Of a stretch of 64,000 nucleotides of DNA, positions 43,343 to 51,611 are shown one piece after another (the stretch's first letter is position 1; every line of letters starts with the position of its first letter). The stretch covers positions 1 through 64,000 of the forward strand of contig CAYPJU010000012.1 in assembly GCA_964411125.1 (NCBI GenBank), read 5' to 3'. Under the pieces are notes generated by a model. The model had not been told where the DNA came from, made no database searches, and saw nothing but the letters and a program-made list of their open reading frames with translations. A program made the position numbers and the translations under genes. The DNA comes from JBFIHF01 sp964411125. Its GTDB lineage: Bacteria; Myxococcota_A; Bradymonadia; Bradymonadales; Bradymonadaceae.

Positions 43343-45604
43343 GTGCTTCGGGCTCGCGAAACTCCCCTCCCCAACAAACGCCCGCGCGGACTGAAGAAGG
43401 GCGCCAAGATCATCGTCACCGACGATGGAAACGGACTCTCTTTCGCGGTCGCGTCGCGCCTCGACGCCGAAGGTTTCGTCACCGAAATCGCGACGAAAGG
43501 CGAACGCGTCGCCGAAGATGCCGACGGAGTCGTCTACTTGAGCGGGGTCCGCGACTTCGCCGACATCGACGCTGCGATGGGTATCCCCCTCGACGCTTTC
43601 CGCGCCGCAAAACGGGTCGCCCCGCGATTTTCCACCCGCGGAGGGCTTTTCGTCGCCGTGCAGGACACCGGCGGAGCGTTCGCCACCGACGAATGGGGCG
43701 ATCCGAACAAGTCCCCGACGGGAGGACTCTCGGGCCTCGCGAAGACCGCGGCCCTCGAATGGCCGAACGCGACGGTTCGCTCCATCGACATCGACGCCGG
43801 ACACCGCGACAGTACCGAAGTAGCCGAGGAGCTCGTCCGCGAAATCATGGGGGGCGGCGACGACGTCGAGATTGGGCTCCCCGAAGGGAAGCGAATCGCA
43901 CTCGATCTGGTCCTCGAACCGAGCCCGGGCCCACGTCTGGAATCCCCCCTCGGTGAGGGAGACGTCGTGGTAGTCTCCGGCGGCGCCCGCGGCGTGACCG
44001 CTGCCTGCGTCCTCGAACTCGGGCGACGCACGGGTGCGCGATTCCTTCTACTCGGCCGAAGCCCTCTCCCCGAGTTGGACGAGCTGGAGAGCATCGAAGA
44101 CGACGCCGAGCTCAAGCGAGCCCTCCTCGCTCGAGCGAAGTCGGCCGGCGAGAAGATCAGCCCTGCCGACCTCGGAAAGCGCGCGGGACGAATTCGAAGC
44201 GCCGCCGAGATTCGGGGCACCCTCTCCGATTTCGCTGCGCTTGGGCTCGAGGCGCGCTACGTGTCGGTCGACGTCCGAGATGCGGCGGCGCTCTACGGCG
44301 TTCTCGACGAGGTGCGTGACGCCTGGGGGCCGATCCGTGGGCTCGTCCATGGCGCCGGCGTGATCCGGGACCGGAACATCGTCGACAAGACCGAAGATCA
44401 GTTCGAGACCGTCTTCGACACGAAGGTCCACGGGCTGTGGGCACTGCTCGCAGCGACCGCGGGAGACCCCCTCTCCGTCGTCTGCGTCTTCTCCTCCGTC
44501 GCCGGCCGAGCCGGAAACGTCGGTCAGGTCGACTACTCGATGGCGAACGAGGTCATCTCGAAGATGACGCAGATCGAGGCTCGACGACGCCCCGACGCCG
44601 TCGTGAAGTCGATCGCGTGGGGACCGTGGGACGGGGGAATGGTCGGCCCGAGCCTCCGCAAGGTCTTCGAGGAGCGGGGGATCGTCTTGATTCCCGTCGA
44701 CGTCGGTGCCCGGATGTTCGCCGACGAGCTCCTCGGAGACTCGAGCGACGTCGAGATCGTGGTCGGCTCGGTGATCGAGGTTCCAGACGAGGAGACCGCG
44801 TCGAAAGACGAGGAGCCGAGCGAGGTCGCGAACGGGACGACGGAGAAGACCTTCTCACTCGACGCGAAGTCGCACGGGTTCCTGCTCGACCATTCGATCG
44901 ACGGCACGCCGGTTCTGCCGCTCGTCGTCGCGATCGACTTCTTCATCGCCGCGCTGGAGCCCTGGTTTGCCCCCGAAGAGGTCGCGGTCGAGGACATTCA
45001 CGTCCGGCACGGCGTCCGGCTCCACGACCTGGAGTCCGGGGAAACCATCAAGGTGACGGCACACCGCATCTCGAACGGGATCGACGGCGCCAGGATGGAA
45101 CTCTTCGACAGCTCCGGCGAGCTCGCGTACACCGCGCGTGCTCGACGCGTCGTGGACGAAGCGCATGACGGGCTCGACGTCGACTCCCCCGAAGAGGTCT
45201 TCGAAGACGTGGTCTACGACGGAAAGTTGTTGTTCCACGGACGCACGCTCCAGGTCCTCCACGACGTTCGCAAGCCCGACGAACGTGGGATGAAGGCGGC
45301 CGTCAAACGCGGATCTCAGGTCGGCGTCGGGACCGGTGAGTACAAGCTCGACCCCGCGACGATGGACGGTGCCATGCAGCTCGCCGTCCTCTGGACCGCG
45401 AACTGGGTGGAGGGGCTCTCCCTCCCGCTGAAGGTGGAGCGATTCCGAAAGTACGGCCCGTTCGACGGGGACCTCAGCCTGAGACTTCGGGGCCGCAAGA
45501 AATCGCGCTCCAGTGCCGTCTCGGACGTCGACGTCGTCAACCAGGCCGGCGAGCTCGTCGCTTCACTGCGAGGGATCGAGGTCTACAAGTACCGAACTCG
45601 ATGA
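43343..45604 (+). CDS. PUFA-synthase-like megasynthase, KR-DH part
   Basis: 753 residues if begun at GTG 43343. A ketoreductase has the Rossmann motif VVVSGGARGVTAACV (about 208), HGAG, and the catalytic Tyr398 (VDYSMANE). The C-terminal part has a PfaA-type dehydratase-like hot-dog (DHSIDGTPVLPLVVAIDFF, His517) and a second half with FHGRTLQVLHD. There is no Shine-Dalgarno before the GTG, and the open frame extends upstream through TTTSDVEIDRYVLRARETPLP, which is part of the linker that precedes the KR in PfaA-like proteins. So the GTG is probably not the true start. No enoyl reductase (PfaD) or chain-length/dehydratase partner (PfaC) is in the window. Confidence 0.9.
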   Translation: MLRARETPLPNKRPRGLKKGAKIIVTDDGNGLSFAVASRLDAEGFVTEIATKGERVAEDADGVVYLSGVRDFADIDAAMGIPLDAFRAAKRVAPRFSTRGGLFVAVQDTGGAFATDEWGDPNKSPTGGLSGLAKTAALEWPNATVRSIDIDAGHRDSTEVAEELVREIMGGGDDVEIGLPEGKRIALDLVLEPSPGPRLESPLGEGDVVVVSGGARGVTAACVLELGRRTGARFLLLGRSPLPELDELESIEDDAELKRALLARAKSAGEKISPADLGKRAGRIRSAAEIRGTLSDFAALGLEARYVSVDVRDAAALYGVLDEVRDAWGPIRGLVHGAGVIRDRNIVDKTEDQFETVFDTKVHGLWALLAATAGDPLSVVCVFSSVAGRAGNVGQVDYSMANEVISKMTQIEARRRPDAVVKSIAWGPWDGGMVGPSLRKVFEERGIVLIPVDVGARMFADELLGDSSDVEIVVGSVIEVPDEETASKDEEPSEVANGTTEKTFSLDAKSHGFLLDHSIDGTPVLPLVVAIDFFIAALEPWFAPEEVAVEDIHVRHGVRLHDLESGETIKVTAHRISNGIDGARMELFDSSGELAYTARARRVVDEAHDGLDVDSPEEVFEDVVYDGKLLFHGRTLQVLHDVRKPDERGMKAAVKRGSQVGVGTGEYKLDPATMDGAMQLAVLWTANWVEGLSLPLKVERFRKYGPFDGDLSLRLRGRKKSRSSAVSDVDVVNQAGELVASLRGIEVYKYRTR

Positions 45605-45623
45605 CCACGGTCGCCGGGCCGAC

Positions 45624-45645
45624 TTCGCAAACAACCTCTTGCGAA
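45624..45645. promoter_or_regulatory. TTCGCAA inverted repeat upstream of the type III secretion genes
   Basis: TTCGCAA (45624-45630) and TTGCGAA (45639-45645) form a dyad with an 8-nt spacer, about 140 nt before the sctI start. A third TTCGCAA stands at 45720-45726. The spacing suits a dimeric regulator of the Crp or other HTH type. The remaining gap from 45605 to 45785 has no gene. Confidence 0.45.
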
Positions 45646-45785
45646 TGCCGTTGGTTTGTGCTGAGTTGAAGACGTTCGGCACGAGGGGATCCAACGCGTC
45701 GGCACTTTTTTCGACAATTTTCGCAACGGAACGGCCTCGCGGCCGAAAACGATACTGACAGGCACGTTCATCCCCTGGAGGTATC

Positions 45786-46130
45786 ATGGAACCCGTCGCA
45801 TCGATCGCACGCCCCCTCCCCTCGTCCGAACCGGCAGTTCGACGAACGAACACGGACTTCGCTTCGCGCTTGAGGGAGCAGCGTGGAACATCGACCCCAA
45901 CTACGGGTCCGGCCGAACAGGTCGGCGCCTTCTTCGACTCGGTCGGCCGCGACCAGCAACGCATCGACCGTACGATCGCCAGCGTCACCCGCGGGCGAGA
46001 TCTCGACGCCGCCGAGCTGCTCCGCGTGCAGGACCTCCTCTACCGCCATTCGCAACGCGTGGAACTCGCCACGAAGGTCGTCCAGTCGACGACCTCGGCG
46101 CTCAAGCGCCTGCTCGATACGCCCGTCTAA
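45786..46130 (+). CDS. sctI: Type III secretion inner-rod-like protein (SctI)
   Basis: 114 residues without a signal peptide. The C-terminal half (LDAAELLRVQDLLYRHSQRVELATKVVQ...ALKRLLDTPV) matches the pattern of YscI/HrpB/PrgJ inner-rod proteins: LxxLQ, an aromatic residue, ELxxKVV and a hydrophobic C-terminus. The N-terminal part is poorly ordered. It is the first gene of a run sctI-J-K-L-N-O. A very good Shine-Dalgarno (GGAGGT) is 3 nt before the ATG, with a candidate regulatory dyad upstream. It overlaps the proposed sctJ start. Confidence 0.8.
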   Translation: MEPVASIARPLPSSEPAVRRTNTDFASRLREQRGTSTPTTGPAEQVGAFFDSVGRDQQRIDRTIASVTRGRDLDAAELLRVQDLLYRHSQRVELATKVVQSTTSALKRLLDTPV

Positions 46131-46857
46131 TCTACTCGTCTGTCTGATCCTCGCCTCCCTCTTCGGCTGCGATACCGCCGAGCTCTACCACGGTCTGACC
46201 GAACGCCAATCGAACGAAATGGTCGTGGCCCTGCGCGAGGAGGGCTTCGACGCCGAGAAGGTTCGCGACGACGCCGAGCCCGGCGCGTGGGTGGTCCGGG
46301 TCCCCGGGGCCGTCGAGGTGGAAGCGACCCGTGCCCTTCATCAGCGCGGATACCCGCGCCCCGTCGCCGAGGGGTTCGCGAGCTACTACCCGAGCGAGGG
46401 GCTCGTCCCCACGTCGTCGGAGGAGCACGTTCTGCTGCAATACGCGACGGCGCAGGAGCTCCGTCGCGGGCTTCTGACCCTGCACGGAGTGGTCGACGCG
46501 CACGTCAATCTCGTCCTCCCACCCCCTTCGCGCCGCATTCGAGGGGCCGCGGAAGCGCCCGGTCCTCGCGCTAGCGTCGTCGTTCGTTTTCGAGAGGATC
46601 ACCCCGGGATACCGAACGAGGAGATCGCGCGCTACGTCGCGGGCGGGGTGCAAGGCCTCCTCCCCGAGGCGGTGACGGTCCTTCGGACCCGACAACCGAG
46701 CGCGCAGCTAACCACACCCTCGATCGTGAGTCTCGGTCCGCTGTCGGTGCCTCAGGCGAGCAAGGTTGCGATGCAGACGGTCTTCCTGCTGATGCTCGGG
46801 CTCATCCTCGGCCTCGCCGGCGCCCTCGCCTTCGTCGTGACCAGGAGGCGCCCGTGA
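46117..46857 (+). CDS. sctJ: Type III secretion inner-membrane ring lipoprotein (SctJ)
   Basis: About 246 residues. The mature protein begins at the Cys of LASLFGC and shows the two ring-building motifs of YscJ/PrgK: DTAELYHGLTERQSNEMVVALREEGFDAEK, then GYPRP, and the second domain GVVDAHVNLVLPPP with a C-terminal membrane helix (TVFLLMLGLILGLAGALAFVV) and an RRR tail. The start is unusual: no ATG, GTG or TTG exists in frame near the signal peptide. ATA at 46117 gives MRPSNLLVCLILASLFGC, a textbook lipoprotein signal. The only nearby standard codon is a GTG at 45883 that would add over 70 unrelated residues. Translation may depend on sctI coupling. Confidence 0.85.
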   Translation: MRPSNLLVCLILASLFGCDTAELYHGLTERQSNEMVVALREEGFDAEKVRDDAEPGAWVVRVPGAVEVEATRALHQRGYPRPVAEGFASYYPSEGLVPTSSEEHVLLQYATAQELRRGLLTLHGVVDAHVNLVLPPPSRRIRGAAEAPGPRASVVVRFREDHPGIPNEEIARYVAGGVQGLLPEAVTVLRTRQPSAQLTTPSIVSLGPLSVPQASKVAMQTVFLLMLGLILGLAGALAFVVTRRRP

Positions 46858-47540
46858 CGGAACGCACCTTCCGCGCCGGCGTGCGATGCGCCGAAATGGG
46901 AGGCGACGCGCCGCCTCGAACGACGCTCGACTTCACGGATGCCTGGGTCCGTGCCCGGGTCGCTCACGAGGCTCCCCGGCGCTGGAGGGCGCAGGCCGAG
47001 AGGCTGGCGCGAGCGCCGGATTCCACCCCGGCATTGCAGTTCGTCGCACGGTTCGTGTCGGAACGGCTGGGGAACGACGCCGAAACCGAGGGTCCGCTGT
47101 GGAGCGGTCTCTCGCACGACGCCGAAGCGGTGCTCGATCGAATCGGCGCTTTCGCGATCGGGGTCGGCCTGCAGCGCGCCAACGAGCGCGCGTTCCGGCG
47201 CGGAATGGCCGCGCTTCACCCCGACCTTCGTCCACTCGCCGTCGAGGGACGTGGCGCGGAGGTCGGTGCTCCCGTCGTGACGATCGTCCGCGACGCATGG
47301 GCACACCTTCGGTCCGAACCCGACGACGGCGTGACGGCATCCCACTCGCTAGCCCTCTTCGTGCTGGCGTTTCACCTCCACCGCCGCCCCACCTCTCTCG
47401 CCGAGCTGACGCGGCTCGTAGGAGGCGCGCGGGGACGGGCCGTGGCGAGGTTCGTACGGATGACACGGGCATCGAGCCGACGTGAACATGCCGAAGAGGT
47501 CGGGGCGATCATCCGTGCGGCCCTGACGGAGGACGTGTAA
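46854..47540 (+). CDS. Type III secretion protein, SctK-like
   Basis: 228 residues, Arg-rich and mostly helical. It is assigned mainly by position between sctJ and sctL, where SctK stands in many type III operons. The family is very divergent and I see no sure motif. The GTG start overlaps the sctJ stop (GTGA) and its own stop overlaps the next ATG (TAATG). SctK is the sorting-platform part that links the ring SctD to the pod SctQ. Confidence 0.6.
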   Translation: MTERTFRAGVRCAEMGGDAPPRTTLDFTDAWVRARVAHEAPRRWRAQAERLARAPDSTPALQFVARFVSERLGNDAETEGPLWSGLSHDAEAVLDRIGAFAIGVGLQRANERAFRRGMAALHPDLRPLAVEGRGAEVGAPVVTIVRDAWAHLRSEPDDGVTASHSLALFVLAFHLHRRPTSLAELTRLVGGARGRAVARFVRMTRASSRREHAEEVGAIIRAALTEDV

Positions 47541-48124
47541 TGAAGCGGGGCGTTCGCGTGATCAGCACCCTGGAAGCCGAAGGCCTGAACGTTCGTCCGC
47601 TCTTCGACGGAAACGTGCTGCGACGCGAGAGTGTCGAAGTACTGGAGGAAGGTCACCGCATCTTGGAAGCGGCTCGGCGGCGAGCGGGACAGATCGAGGC
47701 GGACGCCGCCCGAGCCGGACGGGCCGCCGGCCTGGCCGAGTGGCTGGACCGCCTCGAGGCGCTCGACGAGGAGGTCGGGGCTCTGCGGGCCCGAACCCGG
47801 GACGAGGCCCTCGCCCTCGCCTTCGACGTCGCCGAGCGAATCGTCCGGCGCGAAGTGGAGCGCGATCCATCTTTCGTAGTCGGCGTCCTCGATGCCCGGC
47901 TCGACGATCTCCCCGCAGGTCGCGTCGTCGTTCGTGTCGCACGATCCGATCTCTCCGGCGTTCGGCAGCTCCTCCGCTCGCGCTCGGAGCGACGGCTCTC
48001 CGTCGAGGAGGACCCGGAGCTGACCCCCGGCGACTGCGTGATCGTGACGGAGCGAGGCATGATCGACGCGACGATCGAGACCCAGATTGCAGTGCTTCGT
48101 GAGGCTCTGGGAGAGACGCGATGA
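47540..48124 (+). CDS. sctL: Type III secretion ATPase stator SctL (FliH/YscL family)
   Basis: 194 residues. A central helical stretch (LEAARRRAGQIEADAARAGRAAGLAEWLDRLEALDEEVGALRARTRDEALALAFDVAERIVRREVE) with the heptad and Ala/Arg-rich character of FliH/YscL is followed by a globular C-terminal domain (VVVRVARSDLSGVRQLL... PGDCVIVTERGMIDATIETQIAVLREAL), which is typical of the family's ATPase-binding domain. It lies directly before the ATPase gene with a 4-nt overlap. SctL acts as a regulator and tether of SctN. Confidence 0.88.
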   Translation: MKRGVRVISTLEAEGLNVRPLFDGNVLRRESVEVLEEGHRILEAARRRAGQIEADAARAGRAAGLAEWLDRLEALDEEVGALRARTRDEALALAFDVAERIVRREVERDPSFVVGVLDARLDDLPAGRVVVRVARSDLSGVRQLLRSRSERRLSVEEDPELTPGDCVIVTERGMIDATIETQIAVLREALGETR

Positions 48125-49428
48125 CGGGGGCGGACTTCGACGTGTTGCGCCAGAAACTGGCAACCACCGACACCACGCCGCTGCGCGGCCAGGTCAGGGA
48201 GGTGATCGGAACGGTGGTGAAGGCTGCGATCCCCCGAGGCAGGGTTGGGGACGTGGTGACGATTCGCGGCCGAGGAGGCGATCTCCGCGCCGAAATCGTG
48301 GGGTTTCAGGAAGAGCGCGCGGTGTTGATGCCGTTCGGTCCGGTGGACGGCATCGGGCCCGACTCCGAGGTACGTTCTTCGGACTCGGAAGCGCTCACGA
48401 TCGCCTGTTCGGCGGGCATGCTCGGAAGAGTGGTCGACGGGCTCGGAGCCCCGATAGACGGAGGCCCTCCCATCGAAGGGGCCCCCTGGCCGATCGAGCG
48501 CAGCGCCCCCTCCCCCTTCGGGCGGCCGCGGATCGACACGGCGATGAGCACCGGAATTCGCGCGATCGACGGGCTCCTAACCCTCGGTGTCGGCCAACGC
48601 GTCGGCCTCTTCGCGGGGCCCGGCGTCGGCAAATCCACGCTGCTCGCCCAGATCGCCCGGCGAAGCTCGGCCGACGTGAACATCGTCTGCCTCGTGGGAG
48701 AACGAGGGCGCGAACTTCGGGAGTTCGTAGAGGACGCGCTGGGCGAGGAAGGCCTCGCGCAGTCGGTCGTCGTCTGTGCGACGAGTGACGCCCCCGCCCT
48801 CGTGCGGCTGAAGTCGGCCTGGACAGCCACGGCGATCGCCGAATGGTTTCGCGACCAGGGAGCGAATGTCCTCCTGCTCATGGATTCCGTGACCCGGTTC
48901 GCACGCGCGCAGCGCGAGATCGGACTCGCAGCCGGCGAGCCGCCCACCCGGCGAGGCTTTCCGCCCAGCACGTTCAGCATGCTCCCCAGGCTCGTCGAAC
49001 GAGCGGGTCGATCCCCGGCGGGATCGATCACCGCGATCTACACCGTGCTCGTCGAGGGGAACGACATGGACGAGCCGATCGCCGACGAGGTTCGAGGCCT
49101 CCTCGACGGCCACATCTTGCTCGATCGCCGGCTCGCTGACCGTGGTCACTGGCCCGCGATCGACATCTTGCCGTCGCTCTCTCGCATCATGGGGCACGTC
49201 GTGAGTCCCGAACACCGCGAGCTCGCGAGCGAGTTCCGAGAGCTACTCGCCGCCTACGAGAGCCAACGCGACATGATCACCCTCGGGGCGTACGAAGAGG
49301 GGAGCGACGAACGAGTGGATCGTGCGATCTATGCGATGCAGGAGATGGAGGAGTTCCTCCGACAGGGGCCCGACGACGACGAAGACCTCCACTCCACCGT
49401 GGACTTCCTCCGGAGCCTGCGGCTGTGA
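48121..49428 (+). CDS. sctN: Type III secretion ATPase SctN
   Basis: 435 residues of the F1-beta/FliI/YscN family. Walker A GPGVGKST (about 169-176), Walker B LLLMDSVTRFARAQREIGLAAGEPP (about 248) and the catalytic-glutamate segment VGERGRELREF are intact. The C-terminal helical domain (SDERVDRAIYAMQEMEEFLRQ) contacts SctO. It powers unfolding and release of exported proteins from their chaperones at the cytoplasmic gate. The context with sctJ and sctI argues for injectisome rather than flagellar use; no flagellar gene is in the window. Confidence 0.95.
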   Translation: MTGADFDVLRQKLATTDTTPLRGQVREVIGTVVKAAIPRGRVGDVVTIRGRGGDLRAEIVGFQEERAVLMPFGPVDGIGPDSEVRSSDSEALTIACSAGMLGRVVDGLGAPIDGGPPIEGAPWPIERSAPSPFGRPRIDTAMSTGIRAIDGLLTLGVGQRVGLFAGPGVGKSTLLAQIARRSSADVNIVCLVGERGRELREFVEDALGEEGLAQSVVVCATSDAPALVRLKSAWTATAIAEWFRDQGANVLLLMDSVTRFARAQREIGLAAGEPPTRRGFPPSTFSMLPRLVERAGRSPAGSITAIYTVLVEGNDMDEPIADEVRGLLDGHILLDRRLADRGHWPAIDILPSLSRIMGHVVSPEHRELASEFRELLAAYESQRDMITLGAYEEGSDERVDRAIYAMQEMEEFLRQGPDDDEDLHSTVDFLRSLRL

Positions 49429-49886
49429 ACGACGAGTTCCCGTCCAACGCACTCCTGGAGCTCCGGGAGAAGCGAGAGGAGGAAGCGATGGCTGCGCTCG
49501 CCTCCGCATCGGCTGCCGAACGCACGGTCGCCGAAGCGATCGGGAGGCTCGAAACGAGGCTCGATCGGCTCGCTGGCCAGATTGCCGACGCACGCCCCGA
49601 ATACTCCTCGGACCTCGCCGCGATGCAGCGCGCCGACCGATACGTACGGGCTCTCGAGGAGGAGCTCGCGTCGGCGCGACGCGAGCTCGAGCAACTCGAG
49701 GCCGAGCGTGACCGACGGGCCGAAGCGGTCACCGCCGCACGCAAGTCCGCGGCCGATGCCGCCGCGGCCACGGGCGCGATTCGCAGCCGGCGTGAGGCCT
49801 GGGAATCGGAGCGACGCCGTGCTGAACGTCGTAAGGAGGACGCAGCACTCGACGAGCTGGCCATCCGAAAGTGGACCGAAGGATAG
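49425..49886 (+). CDS. sctO: Type III secretion stalk SctO-like coiled coil
   Basis: 153 residues, almost all of it one alpha-helical hairpin rich in Ala, Glu and Arg with heptads (LELREKREEEAMAALASASAAERTVAEAIGRLETRL, and later EEELASARRELEQLEAERD). This is what YscO/FliJ-type stalk proteins look like, and the gene starts (GTG, 4-nt overlap) directly after the ATPase, which is the standard place. The protein rotates within the ATPase hexamer to link it to the export gate. Confidence 0.8.
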   Translation: MNDEFPSNALLELREKREEEAMAALASASAAERTVAEAIGRLETRLDRLAGQIADARPEYSSDLAAMQRADRYVRALEEELASARRELEQLEAERDRRAEAVTAARKSAADAAAATGAIRSRREAWESERRRAERRKEDAALDELAIRKWTEG

Positions 49887-49895
49887 GAGAGCGAG

Positions 49896-50237
49896 ATGCG
49901 ACGGATCGACGGAGCCGGTGGCTTCGAGTTCGAACGGATCATGCAGGTGGACGCGGTTTCTCTGCATCCTCTCGAGGCCGAGGTCGACGCGGCGGTGGCC
50001 GAAGTGCAGGGCGAGGCCCTTCGCCGCCTCGAAGAGTGGCTCGCCCCCATGCCCTCACGACTGGTCCCTCCACCGCCCGATCCCGCGTGGGGGACGCTCG
50101 AGTATCACGCCGGGCTACGAACTTCCCTCCCCGACCTGGCGAACGCGGCCAGTCCCCGAGCGAGGCGTGCGTTCGAAATCGTGGAGCAGCACCTCACGCT
50201 CTGTGACGAGCTGGCGACCCGAGCCCGCAAACCCTGA
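49896..50237 (+). CDS. Hypothetical protein in the type III secretion operon
   Basis: 113 residues, no signal peptide, no family recognised. It starts MRRIDGAGGFEFERIMQVDAVSLHP and has a helix-rich body. Its place directly after sctO is where SctP (needle-length ruler) or chaperone genes often sit, but it is too short for SctP and lacks the ruler's Pro/Gln-rich region. AGGAGAGCG before the ATG is a fair Shine-Dalgarno. Its function may be a chaperone or sorting-platform accessory; that is inference. Confidence 0.65.
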   Translation: MRRIDGAGGFEFERIMQVDAVSLHPLEAEVDAAVAEVQGEALRRLEEWLAPMPSRLVPPPPDPAWGTLEYHAGLRTSLPDLANAASPRARRAFEIVEQHLTLCDELATRARKP

Positions 50238-50295
50238 GGACGCTTCGCATTCAAACTCGGATCGAGCGGCGCCGCCCATCGTGGTAAATTGCGGC

Positions 50296-50967
50296 ATGCA
50301 TTCACCGAAACTCTGGTACGTACGCGGGCTCGGACTCGACAAACATTCGAAGGTCGTCGCGACCCTGGCCGAGGACGGGCGCGTCGAACGTTGGGGGCAC
50401 CGCGCGCGCGTCTCCCATCGTGAGGATCCCGGCGAGGTTCACATCGTCCTTTCTGGAGCGCTCGACCTGAGGGATGGCGCCCACGACGTCGGTATTCGCC
50501 TTCGACCCGGGGATGTCTTCGGCGAGACCGGCCACGAGTCGGTCCGGGGAGATTCTGGCATCATCGCCTACGACGACACGCGCCTCGTCGCCGTCCATCG
50601 TTCCCTGTTCGACGACACCGCCAGAGACGCCCTGGGCTCGATGACGGCGCGAACGAAACTGATGCGGGGGCGGACCCTGATGGTCCCCGCATCGATGCTC
50701 GTCTACACCGCCCCCGAGCCCAGGCTGGCGAGGGTGATCCTCCACCTCGTCGAACGCTACGGTCGGGTCGAAGGCGATCGCGCGTCGCTCGACGTGGCAG
50801 TCCACAGTCGGGTGCTGGCACGGATGAGTGGGCTTGCGCACCGGGCTGCTTCCGATATCTTCGATAGCATGCAACGGCGACAATTCGTGGAGGTGGGGCG
50901 TAACGGACTATGGGTTCCGAGCGTCGAGGGCCTTCGTGCGGTCGTGACGGGAGAAGAAGAGCCATGA
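50296..50967 (+). CDS. Crp/Fnr-family transcription regulator
   Basis: 223 residues. The N-terminal part carries a cyclic-nucleotide-binding-type beta-roll: GEVHIVLSGALDLRDGAHDVGIRLRPGDVFGETG matches the family signature with LRPGDVFGE. A dimer helix follows, and the C-terminal winged helix has VAVHSRVLARMSGLAHRAASDIFDSMQRRQFVEVGRNGLWV. The key Arg and Ser that contact cAMP in E. coli Crp are not evident, so the ligand is unknown. It follows the type III genes on the same strand after 58 nt and may control them through the dyad upstream of sctI. Its stop overlaps the next start (ATGA). Confidence 0.85.
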   Translation: MHSPKLWYVRGLGLDKHSKVVATLAEDGRVERWGHRARVSHREDPGEVHIVLSGALDLRDGAHDVGIRLRPGDVFGETGHESVRGDSGIIAYDDTRLVAVHRSLFDDTARDALGSMTARTKLMRGRTLMVPASMLVYTAPEPRLARVILHLVERYGRVEGDRASLDVAVHSRVLARMSGLAHRAASDIFDSMQRRQFVEVGRNGLWVPSVEGLRAVVTGEEEP

Positions 50968-51611
50968 CGCCAGCGGGAGCGACGCAGGTGATCCGGACGA
51001 CTCTCACCCTCGGGATTCAGTTCGACGACTTCGACTACCGCCTGTTCCTTCGCGAGTACCACAAGGACCTTCGTTCGCGATTCGACAGCGACGACTTTCC
51101 TGCCTACACCCCAAACGCCGTCCTCGAAGAACTCCTGCCTCGCTACGAACCCTCGTGTGCCGACGGCGTCGCGGGCGGGCGCCTCTCCGCGCTCTCCGGC
51201 TTTGCGCAACGCGTTCATCGCCTCGATCTGAACCTGACCGGCTCCGATTTCGGGCCCTACGAACAGCGTCAGACGCCATACAGCTTCGACCGTGCGTTCT
51301 ATCACCTGGGCCGCGAGATCGCGTCGGCGAAGGTCAAGATGGAGTATCCCGGCTACAACCCGTACCGGTCGACACGGCGCCTCAACGTTCGTTTCGTGCG
51401 TGAACATCTCGACGAGGTGCTCGAGTTTCTACCCGACTATCTCTGGTGGGCGATCCACGATCAGCAGGACGTCCTGGCGAACGTGCTCTCCCCCGAGCAG
51501 CAAGCGGAGGTTCGGCGCCGGATTCATTCCAGTGGCTACAAGATCGAGAGCTTCGGCCTCTACCTCACGACGATGGAGACGCTTCATCTCGAGGAGGACG
51601 AGGTCGGCTGA
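50964..51611 (+). CDS. Hypothetical protein
   Basis: 215 residues, no signal peptide or membrane helix. Rich in aromatic residues (FDDFDYRLFLREYHKDL, ... YSFDRAFYHLGREI, EYPGYNPYRSTRRLNVRF). No family is recognised and no catalytic motif is seen. The ATG overlaps the stop of the Crp-like gene and has GAGAAGAAGAG upstream. It ends just before the HrpB homologue, so all three may be transcribed together. Confidence 0.65.
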   Translation: MTPAGATQVIRTTLTLGIQFDDFDYRLFLREYHKDLRSRFDSDDFPAYTPNAVLEELLPRYEPSCADGVAGGRLSALSGFAQRVHRLDLNLTGSDFGPYEQRQTPYSFDRAFYHLGREIASAKVKMEYPGYNPYRSTRRLNVRFVREHLDEVLEFLPDYLWWAIHDQQDVLANVLSPEQQAEVRRRIHSSGYKIESFGLYLTTMETLHLEEDEVG

